Shown: positions 22,649-33,344, counted from the stretch's first letter. The stretch: DNA of 64,000 bases from Laguncularia racemosa (GCA_037954665.1 JBBMOL010000135.1:253001-317000); one strand, 5' to 3'. Translations and numbers: made by a program. The notes: generated from the letters alone by a model not told the origin.

Positions 22649-23770
22649 TTATTACATGCAGATAGACATTATGCAACTATATGGATCGTAAATGCCACAA
22701 GGTGCACTGTCGGATCAAGTAATAAAGTGGTGAAATAGGTTTCTCGTAGTCCCTAGCATGGAACTCAAAGTATAAACCTGTGCAATCTTACATAATCTAG
22801 GTGATTAAAGAGGTTTTTGAATTGTCTAATCTAAAATTAACTTAAAGCAAACAGAGAAAATTTTTGACATCTATCATTATGACCTCAAGGGAATTAGATT
22901 CACCCTAAGATTGTTAATCAAATTGCTCCAATATTCACATGATTTGAAGATTCAGTGAGTTTAGAAAATCCTTTTTAGGGATGTTGACCTTAAATCAATT
23001 AGTCGGCTTCCGCGTCTCCAATTAACCAAGGAATCAAAATTATGTTCATACACCTCCCGATGCTACAAACAACTAATGCCCTAAATCAATTAACCCTAAT
23101 CCCTTAGTGATTAATTAACAAGAAACATTGCATTGCGCCCTCCATAAACTCTAATTAAACCAATTATCGCAACTCCCGTATTGATAATCAATCTAATTAA
23201 GAATTCCTAACAAATCCTAATCAATTCCGTATCAAAGGATTTCTAACAATTATAATCAAGACTGATTATAATTGAAATCAAAGGAATTGCAATCATGAAT
23301 AATCCTAATAATTCCTAATTACATAACATGGCTACAATTATCCTTTTAACATTCTAGAGTTTCATCCAATTTCCCACAAGGATGATTTAGAACATTATAG
23401 TATGAGTTGCATAAAAACAATTGAAATAAAGAGGTGCAATGGAATTCATATTAAACAACTAATAAATGGCATAAAAGAAAATAAAGTAAATGAAACAATG
23501 GTTATAATCTTCAAGAGCTTCAATCTTCAAAAATGACTCCTTGAATTCTTCAATTGAAAGCAAACTTCAACAAAATGACATTCTTCCTTCAAACTAAACT
23601 TTGGAAAAATCTAAAGTACCTAAGGAAATTCTAATGATTCAAAAGAAAGACAAATGATGCTAAAACAAAGAAGAAGAACAAAAGGATTCTAAACAAAAGA
23701 AAGGATGCTTAACCAAAGAAAGGATGCTTAACAAAAGAAAATGATGCCCCCAAGGTTCACACAAGGGGTC

Positions 23771-23780
23771 TATTTATAGA
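23771..23780 (-). promoter_or_regulatory. TATA box of LTR E
   Basis: Minus-strand TCTATAAATAGACC, repeated in the other LTR at 29536-29545. The GC-rich array starts about 110 bp upstream in element sense. Confidence 0.5.
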
Positions 23781-23891
23781 TCCAAAGAGGAGGGGGATAA
23801 GGTTGATCTGATGAGGATTTGAGTCAGCAAATTAATTAGGATACGATTTTGGAGAGATTCTCGCAATGGATATCCGGGGAGTAATGAAGGC

Positions 23892-24010
23892 CGGCTCAAG
23901 GCCGGCGGCCTTGAATGTAGGCCGGCTTAAAGGCCGGCGGCTTTTCTTCTTTTTGAGGCCGGTTTAAAGGCCGGCTCAAGGCCGGCTCAAGGCCGGCCCA
24001 AGGACGGCGG
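23892..24010. repeat. GGCCGGC tandem array in LTR E (left)
   Basis: Repeats of the type AAGGCCGGCTC/AAGGCCGGCGGCC occur about ten times in 120 bp within very AT-rich DNA. The right LTR copy (29652-29795) has a slightly different arrangement with an extra GCGGCCTTGAATGTAGGCC unit. Each GGCCGGCC-like core can pair with its neighbours. Confidence 0.8.
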
Positions 24011-24209
24011 CCTTCAGTGCAATCCTTCGCTCACTTCTTAAATTTTGTGAAAAACTCCTCCAATTAACTTGTAATTTACTTTTGGGTCCTCAAAACCTGT
24101 ATTTTCACAATAAATACCATTAAGTATCATTTCTTTATATTTTCTTATAATATTAAAATAAATTTAATATAAGTCCAAAAGAAAATATAAGTATAATGTG
24201 ATCTTATCA

Positions 24210-24538
24210 ACATCCCCACACTTGAACTTTTGCTTGTCCTCAAGCAAAATAATTGATTTAAACAAGAGAAATCCATCATTGAACTTCTGGTGCCCATTGT
24301 TCTGACCATACTGAAATTTGTAACTAGTATATCTAGTTGAAATTTAGTAGTTAATCTAAATACAACAGATTTTTAATCCCAGTGTTTAACAATAGAAAAC
24401 AATACTTAGTCCATAAGGAAAAACATTCATTTAAACTTCATTGGTTATTAGCAAGTATCATCTCCCTCAATTTTACTTCTCTAAATAAGATAACAAGGAG
24501 TGAAAGCATATGGTATCCATTTTTTCCTAGAATTTCTC

Positions 24539-24581
<43 letters not shown>

Positions 24582-24841
24582 GTTTTATTTGCCTTGATTG
24601 GCAGCGGAGTGAGACTTCACTCTTCTGAGGGACCAAAGCTCGCCCATGTCAACCTGACTTTCATTAAGGTACTAAATTTTTGCCTTTCCGCCCTTCTCGT
24701 TATTGTGAGTTCATTGAGTCGGCACATCCTGGGCTCATCGCCTAAGTGACCAGGTTTTAAAGGGACCCCTACGAACTCTTCCTCACACTAACATTTAAGA
24801 TTGGATACTCTTAACTCATTTTCCTGAGCTATTGGAGTAAA

Positions 24842-24884
<43 letters not shown>

Positions 24885-25431
24885 GGATCACTAAGTAAAA
24901 TATTTCTTTTTACCTCTTTCACTAGGTGTTAAGGTATTCTCAAAGAAATTTCAATAGAGATTTTATCCCAACCAATTTTTCCTTGAAGTAAACTTGCTTG
25001 TTTTTTCAACTTAAGGACTCAATCTCAAGTTCAAAGGCTCAACATAGGGTAAACCCCGTTCTCTAGAGATTTTACTCTTAAATTTTAACTATGTAAACTA
25101 GTCACAACAATTGGCGAGTAGGGCACCAATCTAATTCAATTTCAGGATTTCATTGAAAACACTTAAGGACATAAATAAAGCATGGGATTTGTAAGCTCAT
25201 GATGTGTGCAATCATTATACTTTTATAATCCCTTCCCCACACTTAAATTGGACAATGTCCTCATTGTTCCTAATATATCACAAAATTAAGGAAACGAATG
25301 TCAATGCAGAAATTGAAATACTGGTACTTCCCTGGTATAAAATTGTTCATCAGGAAGAAAATTCCTCCTAAAATGTCTGTCATCCTTGGAGTGTCTTGAA
25401 TGCACCGGCAGCTCTTATCCAGCCTTGAATT

Positions 25432-25475
<44 letters not shown>

Positions 25476-25556
25476 GAAACTATTATAGATACTTATTAAG
25501 CATGGGCTGCCTCCCATGAAGCGCTTGTTTTATAGTCATCAGCCTGACTATCAGGG
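24210..25556 (-). other. Non-coding 3' region of E with three poly-T tracts
   Basis: No protein motif is seen. Three uninterrupted T runs occur at 24542-24578 (37), 24847-24881 (35) and 25434-25472 (39); they are poly-A in element sense. The polypurine tract next to the LTR is at about 24210-24225. In full-length Athila elements this interval would hold RT, RNase H, integrase and an env-like region. Confidence 0.75.
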
Positions 25557-26582
25557 TTAGCTTACATCAAGGAGTTTAAACAACTCCTTCAACACCATCG
25601 TTTTCAGATTAGGATTCCAAGCTTCCTTCCATGGTATGGTGCCCTTTTTTTCAGCTTCCACCAATGTTTTGTAGGTAGATATCAACAAACTTACCTGCTG
25701 GATGTCTGCCCTTGACCATCCCAGGATTTCCCTATGTTCATCCAACTGGCCTTGAATCTGCTGCTGCAATTCTTTTGTCATAGGCGCTTGATTAATGTGA
25801 GGCCATGGATTTCCTAAATTCAGACACTTATAACCAAACAATTGATTAGAAAAGACATTAGGTTCAAGTGTCTGCATAGGCATTAGTGTCGGCACTGGTG
25901 GCTTCTCATAGTCGTCTGTCTTCTCAAAAGCAACAACATTTTCAGTCTGGGGTACTTGTTCACGACCTCTGTTTTCTTGCTCATCTTCATCCCCCCAATC
26001 ATCTATCTCATTCAAGACAGCTTCAAGAGTGGTTTGCCCTACATCTTCCTCCACATCATTGTTAGTAATTTCACCCTCAGCAGATATGTCAGAATACATT
26101 GCTTTCTCATTAGACAAAAACACAGGATCATACATATCAAATGTTACCTGGTCATCTAGTGCTCTAAGGGTGAGCTTACCTTGTCCTACATCAATTAGAG
26201 CTTGACCTGTGGCTAGGAATGGTCTTCCTAAGATCATGGGTACCTCTCTATCTTCTTCCATTTCCAAGACTATAAAGTCAACTGGAAAGATGAATTTGTC
26301 CACTTTTACTAGGACATTCTCCACTATACCCTTTGGGTACTTGACACTTCTATCCGCAAGTTGTAAGGTAACGTGCGTCTCCTTACATTCTCCAAGTCCT
26401 AGTTTTTTGAAAATGGACAGAGGCATTAAATTTATACTTGCACCGAAATCTATAAGTACTTTATCAAAATTAAAATTACCAATAGTGCAAGGAACAGTAA
26501 AACTTCCCTGATCTCTTTGTTTTCTCGGCAAATTGGATAAATTCTTTTGTAAGATCATAGAACATTCCCCTATAAGCATCAC
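25557..26582 (-). CDS. Athila-type aspartic protease with unknown C-terminal extension (E)
   Basis: At 341 residues this is the longest open frame in the window. Residues ~25-150 are the retropepsin-like domain: GSFTVPCTIGNFNFDKVLID, FGASINLMPLSIFKKLGLGE (Athila relatives have DLGAS; here D-F-G-A-S), VKVDKFIFPVDFIVLEMEED and MILGRPFLATGQALIDV. Residues ~165-240 are acidic and Gln-rich. Residues ~245-341 (HINQAPMTKELQQQIQGQLD ... TIPWKEAWNPNL) match nothing I recognise and are not RT. The first Met overlaps the end of the preceding gag frame by four bases, so it was probably one polyprotein now shifted. The role would be gag maturation. Confidence 0.8.
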   Translation of the reverse strand: MMLIGECSMILQKNLSNLPRKQRDQGSFTVPCTIGNFNFDKVLIDFGASINLMPLSIFKKLGLGECKETHVTLQLADRSVKYPKGIVENVLVKVDKFIFPVDFIVLEMEEDREVPMILGRPFLATGQALIDVGQGKLTLRALDDQVTFDMYDPVFLSNEKAMYSDISAEGEITNNDVEEDVGQTTLEAVLNEIDDWGDEDEQENRGREQVPQTENVVAFEKTDDYEKPPVPTLMPMQTLEPNVFSNQLFGYKCLNLGNPWPHINQAPMTKELQQQIQGQLDEHREILGWSRADIQQVSLLISTYKTLVEAEKKGTIPWKEAWNPNLKTMVLKELFKLLDVS

Positions 26583-27076
26583 TGGTTCATTCCTTCAATC
26601 TTCCTCTTCTTTGTGAGTAAATCCTTCATGAACCTAGCATATGATGGCATCTGCTGAAGTGCCTCTGCAAAAGGAATGTTAATTTGCAATTTTTTAAAGA
26701 CTTCTAAAAATTTAGCAAATTGTGAATCCAATTGTTGTTGCTTCAGCCTTCCTGGGAAAGGAATAGGAGGAACATATGCTTTCACTTTTGGTGAATTTTG
26801 CTTTGGCTCCTCTTCCTTTTGTTTCCCTTTATCTTTCCCCAGGTTAACCTCCTCTTCCTCAAGTTCCTTATCAACCAATTCCTTACCACTTCTTAACATA
26901 ATAGCATTTACACCCATAGGATTTTGCTCAGTATTGCTAGGTAAAGACCCAGATGGTCTATTACTCAACTGTTGAGACATTTGACTAAGCTGATTTTCAA
27001 GATTCCTAATGGTGGCTTGTTGATTTTGCAACATTGTGTCAGTCTTTTGCATATAACTTATCATGAGTTCTTCCAT
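26579..27076 (-). pseudogene. Gag C-terminal linker of E
   Basis: Open minus-strand stretch of 165 residues. A coiled-coil-like start (MLQNQQATIRNLENQLSQMS) precedes NAIMLRSGKEL, which is highly typical of Athila gag-pol between knuckle and protease. PPIPFPGRLKQQQLDSQFAK, FLEVFKKLQINIPFAEAL and YARFMKDLLTKKRK follow. All are hallmark Athila blocks. It continues the frame from 27061-27522 after a frameshift. Confidence 0.82.
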
Positions 27077-27522
27077 TTTAGACTGACCTTGCTGAGAAGA
27101 GGTATTATGATTAGGATATTGTTGATGGGGAGTATTATGATTAGGACCTTGCTTTTGAAATCCAGGGGTTTAAGTGCGTTGTTATCATTTCTCCATGAGA
27201 AATTTGGATGGTTACGCCACCCCGGATTGTAGGTGTTTGAATAGGGTCCTTGATTTCCTCTTTGGAAATTGTTGACAAAATTTACTTGCTCTCCATGGGA
27301 TGAGGAGGAAAAGTTTCTAGATGGGCACTCAAGAGTTGAGTGTTGTCCTGAGCATAACTCACAATAAGAAAATTGATTATCATTGAAAGAAGGTGCAGAG
27401 GTGAGTTTACTTACCTGGGCGGTAAGAGCAGAAATCTGAGCTGTTAAGGTGTCCATATCATTGACAGATGCCACTCTAGACTTACCTCTTTCATGTTGCC
27501 AATTATGTGCACTAGAGGCCAT
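27061..27522 (-). pseudogene. Gag zinc-knuckle region of E
   Basis: Minus strand, including MDTLTAQISALTAQVSKLTS and the knuckle CELCSGQHSTLEC (C-x2-C-x3-H-x4-C). An Asn-rich segment with YSNTYNPGWRNHPNFSWRND, a standard Athila block, follows. A frameshift near 27150 takes it out of phase with the next part. Confidence 0.8.
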
Positions 27523-28256
27523 TCATCTATCAAAGCACTAGCCTCATCATATGTCTTACTCATTAATGCACCACCAGAAGCAGCATCTACCAGAGATCTC
27601 AATGTGTCATCTAAACTGAGATAGAATATCTCAATAAGGAGATTATCTGGTAATCCATGATGGGGGCATTTTCTAATTGCCTCCTTAAATCTTTCCCATG
27701 CTTCATAAAGTGATTCACCACTAAACTTACTGAAGTTTGTGATGTCATTTCTTAACCTAGCAGTTCTAGATGGTGGAAAAAATCTCCTTAAAAATTTAGA
27801 TGAGAGATCTACCCAAGTGGTTACAGAGTCTTGTGGCAATGAATTGTACCAAGCCCTAGCTTTTTCTCTAAGTGAAAATGGAAAAAGTTGTAGCCTAATT
27901 ACATCATCAGATACATTATTCATTTTCACTGTATTACAATATTGAAGAAATACTGCAATATGCTCATCAGGACTTTCATTTGGATATCCTCCAAATTGAT
28001 TTGATTGAACCATTTGAACGAGTGCTGGTTTTAACTCGAAATTATTAGCCTGAATTGTTGGTCTTCTAATTGCAGGACCTGAAACAACAGGTACCGTGTA
28101 TTCTCGAAGTGCTCTACCAACACCCTGAATCTGATTGTTGTTCTCATCTGCCATGTTCTCTTCTTCCTTTCTTCTCTGCTCTCTTCTAAGTTGTCGCAAG
28201 CTGCGTTCTATCTCAAGATTAATTGGTAGAAGTTCAGCACTTCTACTCTTGCGCAT
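27444..28256 (-). pseudogene. Gag capsid region of E (Athila retrotrans_gag)
   Basis: The frame starts at 28256 (MRKSRSAELLPINLEIERSL). Residues ~85-235 form the retrotransposon gag domain: FELKPALVQMVQSNQFGGYP, EHIAVFLQYCNTVKMNNVSD, IRLQLFPFSLREKARAWYNS, FLRRFFPPSRTARLRNDITN, SLYEAWERFKEAIRKCPHHG and DAASGGALMSKTYDEA. It is well kept; only the end (after ALIDEW) shifts frame. Gag would assemble particles and could serve in trans. Confidence 0.88.
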
Positions 28257-28369
28257 AAAAAGACCCTTAAAGAGAATGGAAAACGATCACACAATGATAA
28301 GAAAAATTAAATAACAAAATAATTATGCCTAAATTACCAACAGAATTACAAAATCTAATATCTATTAGA

Positions 28370-28387
28370 TCCCCGGCAGCGGCGCCA
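28370..28387 (-). other. tRNA-Asp-type primer binding site of E
   Basis: The minus strand reads TGGCGCCGCTGCCGGGGA, the Athila/Tat primer site, six bases inside the right LTR. Confidence 0.85.
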
Positions 28388-28393
28388 AAAACT

Positions 28394-29992
28394 TGATACG
28401 CTCAGAACGTATATATATAATGGGAGCGTAAATTGCAGCAAGTGCACTGGTCGTATCAAGTAATAAAGTGGTGAAAAGTAAGGTTGTCGATCCCTCGAGG
28501 AACCAATAGAGTACTAGATCTATGGCAATTCTTATCAATATCTAGGTGATTAAAAAGGGGTTTTGAAATGTCTAATCTAAAAATTTAACTTAAAGCAACA
28601 AGAAAAATTTTATGACGAATCTATCAATTATGAACAAGGGAAATTAGAATTCACCCTAGATTTGTTAATCAAATTGCTACCAAGTTATGTCAACTAGTGG
28701 TTATAAGGTTATTCAAGTGAGTTTAGAAAATCCTTTTTAGGGATGTTGACCTTAAATCAATTAGTCGGCTTCCGCGTCTCCAATTAACCAAGGAATCAAA
28801 ATTATGTTCATACACCTCCCGATGCTACAAACAACTAATGCCCTAAATCAATTAACCCTAATCCCTTAGTGATTAATTAACAAGAAACATTGCATTGCGC
28901 CCTCCATAAACTCTAATTAAACCAATTATCGCAACTCCCGTATTGATAATCAATCTAATTAAGAATTCCTAACAAATCCTAATCAATTCCCGTATCAAAA
29001 GGATTTCTAACAATTATAATCAAAGACTGATTATAATTGAAATCAAAGGAATTGCAATCATGAATAATCCTAATAATTCCTAATTACATAACATGGCTAC
29101 AATTATCCTTTTAACATTCTAGAGTTTCATCCAATTTCCTACAAGGATGATTTAGAACATTATAGTATGAGTTGCATAAAAACAATTGAAATAAAGAGGT
29201 GCAATGGAATTCATATTAAACAACTAATAAATGGCATAAAAGAAAATAAAGTAAATGAAACAATGGTTATAATCTTCAAGAGCTTCAATCTTCAAAAATG
29301 ACTCCTTGAATTCTTCAATTGAAAGCAAACTTCAACAAAATGACATTCTTCCTTCAAACTAAACTTTGGAAAAATCTAAAGTACCTAAGGAAATTCTAAT
29401 GATTCAAAAGAAAGACAAATGATGCTAAAACAAAGAAGAAGAACAAAAGGATTCTAAACAAAAGAAAGGATGCTTAACCAAAGAAAGGATGCTTAACAAA
29501 AGAAAATGATGCCCCCAAGGTTCACACAAGGGGTCTATTTATAGATCCAAAGAGGAGGGGGATAAGGTTGATCTGATGAGGATTTGAGTCAGCAAATTAA
29601 TTAGGATACGATTTTGGAGAGATTCTCGCAATGGATATCCGGGGAGTAATGAAGGCCGGCTCAAGGCCGGCGGCCTTGAATGTAGGCCGGCTTAAAGGCC
29701 GGCGGCTTTTCTTCTTTTTGAGGCGGTTTAAAGGCCGGCTCAAGGCCGGCTCAAGGCCGGCGGCCTTGAATGTAGGCCGGCCCAAGGACGGCGGCCTTCA
29801 GTGCAATCCTTCGCTCACTTCTTAAATTTTGTGAAAACTCCTCCAATTAACTTGTAATTTACTTTTGGGTCCTCAAAACCTGTATTTTCACAATAAATAC
29901 CATTAAGTATCATTTCTTTATATTTTCTTATAATATTAAAATAAATTTAATATAAGTCCAAAAAAAAATATAAGTATAATGTGATCTTATCA
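28394..29992 (-). repeat. 5' LTR of E
   Basis: Begins TGATACGCTCAGAACG and ends GTGATCTTATCA (1599 bp). It holds the TATA box at 29536-29545 and the GGCCGGC array at 29652-29795. Confidence 0.88.
29652..29795. repeat. GGCCGGC tandem array in LTR E (right)
   Basis: Counterpart of 23892-24010, with one additional CGGCGGCCTTGAATGTAGGC unit and one lost base (GAGGCGG for GAGGCCGG). Confidence 0.8.
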
Positions 29993-29997
29993 GTAAT

Positions 29998-30165
29998 TTA
30001 TCTACTAATGCAGCAGATATGACATTAGTGCAACTATCACTATCAGTAAATAGCACACAAAGGTTACCTCGGATCTGGTAAGGTGCGTAGAATAGGTTCT
30101 CCCTCTGTATGTCCCTAGCATTTGGAGATAAAGTCAAAACCCTGTGCAACACATTAATAGGTAAG
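29998..30165 (-). pseudogene. N-terminal half of D protease
   Basis: Minus strand: LFYAPYQIRGNLCVLFTDSD, SCTNVISAALVDKL. The catalytic loop of relatives (IDSGSCTN) reads TDSDSCTN. The sequence continues across E at 22643. It is closely similar to the C protease. Confidence 0.78.
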
Positions 30166-31463
30166 AAATGTTCACTTTTTTTATCCTCATGTGTCTCAAC
30201 GTTCTATTCATCATAATACTCCTACAAAGCTATAGACAGATCTGTAAGCTTGACAGCTTCTTCTTCATCTTCTTCTTTGGTGCCCTCCATGACTGTCATT
30301 ACTCTCTTATTAGGACACTATGTAGTCATATGTCCAAATCCCATGCATTTGAAGCATTTAATCTAGTGCATCTTCCCATTAGTTAACCCAAGTACTATCT
30401 GCCTAACATTAGGTCCAACTATCTCTTTGCCCTTCCCGGAAATCATTTTCTCTTTGTCTGTGCTAGGGGTAATTATGTCTACTGCCTTAACATGCTCACC
30501 TGCTCCCTTTGGTCCACCCAACTGACCATCAGCCCTTATGGGCTTAGTAGTAGTACTAGGCTTGTTACTAGTAACCCGGAATGAATTGGATCACTTCTAC
30601 CTTTCCACTTTCAAGGCTAACTGTATAGCCTCATCAAGTGTACTATACCTTTGAAGCTCTACAACATAGGCTATCTCATACTTTAACCTAGGCACAAAAC
30701 GTGCTAGGTTTTGCTTAGGAGGCTCCATTGACCCACATCTGATAATTAAAGTTTCAGACTCCTGGACATAGTCATCCATTGTTTTGCCTCCCTGTTTCAA
30801 TGTCTGTAAAAGCAAAAACAATTCCTACCTATAGTGCTCAGGAATGAACCTCTTCCTCAAAACCCTTTTCATGTCTCTCCATATGTGAATTTCACCCTCT
30901 CTATCCCTTCACCTACTGATCACCAAATTCTTCCACCACAAGGCGACATACCTTATGAACTCAACAACAGCAAGATGAACTCCGGTGTTATCATCTATCT
31001 CATAACACTCAAAAAGGCCCTCAACCTTATCCTCTCAATCTAAATAGTCATCTGCTAAACCCCTGCCATTAAATGAAGACATCTGTAGCTTCACATATTC
31101 TAGACCCTTAGGTGGCCTGAAATCCCTATTTGGGTAAGGATTGACCTCTAAATTATCATCCCTCTCCTCCCTAAAGGCATGATGATCTCCTTCCACTCTC
31201 TTTCCCATGTTTCCTCCTCCTACTGCTCCCTCCCTTTGAACGTTTTGAGGAGCTACTTTAGGTGGTGGTGCCTAAGGATTCGCCACTTGTAGTTGTGGCA
31301 TCGTCATTCTATCAATCCTTGTTACTAATGTAGCAACAATAGTGGTGAGGTCCTGAAGCTAATCCTCCAAAGTTCTCTCACTTGTAGTACGATGACCCTA
31401 TCCTCCACCAACTTAGCTGCTGGCCTCATTGCCAATGCCCCCATTCACACTATCATTCGACAT
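30166..31463 (-). pseudogene. Gag of gypsy D with CCHC knuckle
   Basis: The start is at 31463 (MSNDSVNGGIGNEASS, then a stop). The capsid part has DRMTMPQLQV, NRDFRPPKGLEYVKLQMSSF, KVEGLFECYEIDDNT and the open piece 30597-30821 (FLLLQTLKQGGKTMDDYVQE, LARFVPRLKYEIAYVVELQ). The knuckle CFKCMGFGHMTT-stop-C lies at about 30310-30355. An acidic linker leads to protease. About ten stops are present. Confidence 0.78.
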
Positions 31464-32489
31464 GGTTGTGGATTTGATTAGTTGAAGTACAAATATAATC
31501 TAAAACAATTGCAGCACACTTCCTTCACTACAATAGCACTTCACCCGCTACAACAATCAAATCACCTACAAAATAAACACAACTCTATTTTAACTTCACA
31601 CACCACGGCAACTCACACACACTTGTATACCCACGGTGCAACAAGCAACCAATGCAACATACTCTTCTTTACACTTCAATTATAACAACAATAAGTTGAA
31701 GCAATAATTAAACACTTTCAAGTATTAAGTTATTGAATTCAACTAAGCAAGTGTTTAAGTATCAATACTTAATAACTTTCACACTTAAATACTTGTTTTG
31801 AAATTCAAACTTTACTACTAAATTCCCTTCTCTAGTTACGGCACATACATAATCCTATACTTCACGTGCAACACCTTCCTTACACATAACTCCACAACAA
31901 TTTACAATACTTTTCACAACATACTCACACCGCCACACACACAACACAAACACGATGCACTCCTTTAAACAATACACGATCACAGCAACAATTCAAAATA
32001 TTACACCCTTAATGCAACCTTCTCCACAAATGGTAAGAATCAATTTCAATTTCAATTTCAAATAGAATGCAATCAATACCACTCAATAACTTCTTTAAAC
32101 TTGATGGATGTGTTCAAATTCAAATAATTTCCTATTCTCCCACACAATGCAAATTTGGAAATTGTAAATAGCACTCCCTAATTCCGAAATAATTATGCAA
32201 GAATTACACTTCTCTTCTTCCACAAATGAGGTACCCTCAATTCCAAAAATGACATAAGAAATGCACTTCCTACTTCCCTTCTTTTCATGGCAAGTTTAAG
32301 AACTAAGGGATTACTACAAGATCTCCACTTCTACTTCAACAATCAATAAGTTTAACACAACAAAATCGAAATTAAGTACTTCAATTCCACCTCAAAAATT
32401 CAAATCAAGAAGTAAAATTCAAGAACCCTAATTTCAATTGAAGATCACAAAATTCCCTTCTCAAAAACCAATGCTCTGATACCAAATTA
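31464..32489 (-). other. Leader and primer binding site of D
   Basis: An A/C-rich untranslated leader of 1.0 kb. At 32471-32484 the minus strand reads TTTGGTATCAGAGC, a perfect tRNA-iMet primer site, three bases from the LTR. Confidence 0.75.
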
Positions 32490-33344
32490 TGATGTGCCTT
32501 AATAATAGATCCAAAGCACATGAGCACAATCCAAATGATTAATTAATCTCAAATGCCCAATGGGACATAAAAATGGCATGATGCCAAGTATCACGTGAAC
32601 CCTTAATGGCATGAACTAAATTGAAAGTATTACAAAGGATTCCAATACTAATCAAATTACATATAAAATGCAATTCCAATCTTATAAAATTGGAGCAATA
32701 TGAACCCTAATTGGCGTGAACAACTAATAGATGGAAAACAACCTATTATCACTAGATATTACACACTAGTAATAAAAAGGAAGCAACTTAGAAGTTCTTG
32801 ATACTACTCATAAAAAATTTCAAGCCTCACTCTCCATAATTTCTTAGAAATTGATAAGAGTGTATGTTTTAGCAAGAGGACTCACTCTCTCACGGCAACA
32901 ATGTATTTTTCTTCAAATTGACAAAAGCCCCCTAAAAATCATAGTTAGCAAGTATTTATACTTGCTCCAATTAGGGTAAAAATGTTCAAAAAATTACACA
33001 TATGCCTTTAAGTGGCTGGTTCAAAAATCAAAGTACAAGTACCAAAATAAATAAAAATTGGTCGGTTCAATAATGACAATTACAAGTGCAAAAGATGGTC
33101 TTCAAGTGGCTGATTCTTTAAGTCAATTAAGCAATTTATGGGTCGTTGGATGTGACTCCAAAAATATCCTGCAAGTTGATCATTAATACATGTTATTTAG
33201 CTATCCCGTAAAACCAATCAATGTACCCGCTATAGTGCAAAACCAAACATTGTTAGATAAAAAAGCAAACATATGTGGATGTCTTGGATCATACATCCAA
33301 ATTAGGTTCCCCAACTGTTGGAACCGCAATGTAGATTCCCATCA
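32490..33344 (-). repeat. 5' LTR of D
   Basis: Begins TGATGTGCCTTAATAATAG and ends AGATTCCCATCA (855 bp), followed by TTTGT (33345-33349). The TATA box is at 32953-32960 within the inverted repeat GCAAGTA/TACTTGC. Confidence 0.88.

Larger units (their letters stand above)
22649..24209 (-). repeat. 3' LTR of E
   Basis: From about 22975 to 24209 it is almost identical to 28735-29992, differing mainly by single-base indels. Its first ~325 bp match the other LTR only patchily. The expected start TGATACGCTC is replaced by TTATTACATG. It ends GTGATCTTATCA. Confidence 0.82.
22649..29992 (-). mobile_element. Athila-like Ty3/gypsy element E, gag-protease only, nested in D
   Basis: Long LTRs (1561 and 1599 bp) flank a minus-strand gag and protease of Athila type. 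The primer site TGGCGCCGCTGCCGGGGA (28370-28387) is complementary to tRNA-Asp, as in Athila. The sequence before the 3' LTR (minus AAGTGTGGGGATGT) is the matching polypurine region. No RT, RNase H or integrase is present. Instead about 1.3 kb of non-coding DNA with three long poly-A tracts (element sense) lies between protease and 3' LTR. The GTAAT TSD is intact. Apart from one end, the LTRs are nearly identical, so E is the youngest layer of the nest. Confidence 0.9.
21372..33344 (-). mobile_element. Ty3/gypsy element D, gag-protease only, interrupted by E
   Basis: LTRs at 21372-22225 and 32490-33344 (854 and 855 bp) are flanked by TTTGT duplications. Without E, D is about 4.6 kb. Its minus-strand internal part encodes gag and protease and then, with no RT, RNase H or integrase, a short tail beside the 3' LTR, exactly as in C. 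E inserted in its protease with GTAAT duplications. D itself lies inside a MULE transposase. Confidence 0.9.

Noticed and set aside
24542..24578. Poly-T run as a Pol III terminator or retrogene poly-A tail
   Set aside because: No tRNA or 7SL-like A/B boxes and no recognisable retrogene precede it; it is one of three runs within element E.
29597..29825. Short frames with repeated RPAALNVGR / KAAGLEPA motifs
   Set aside because: Produced by translating the GGCCGGC tandem array of LTR E, not a gene.
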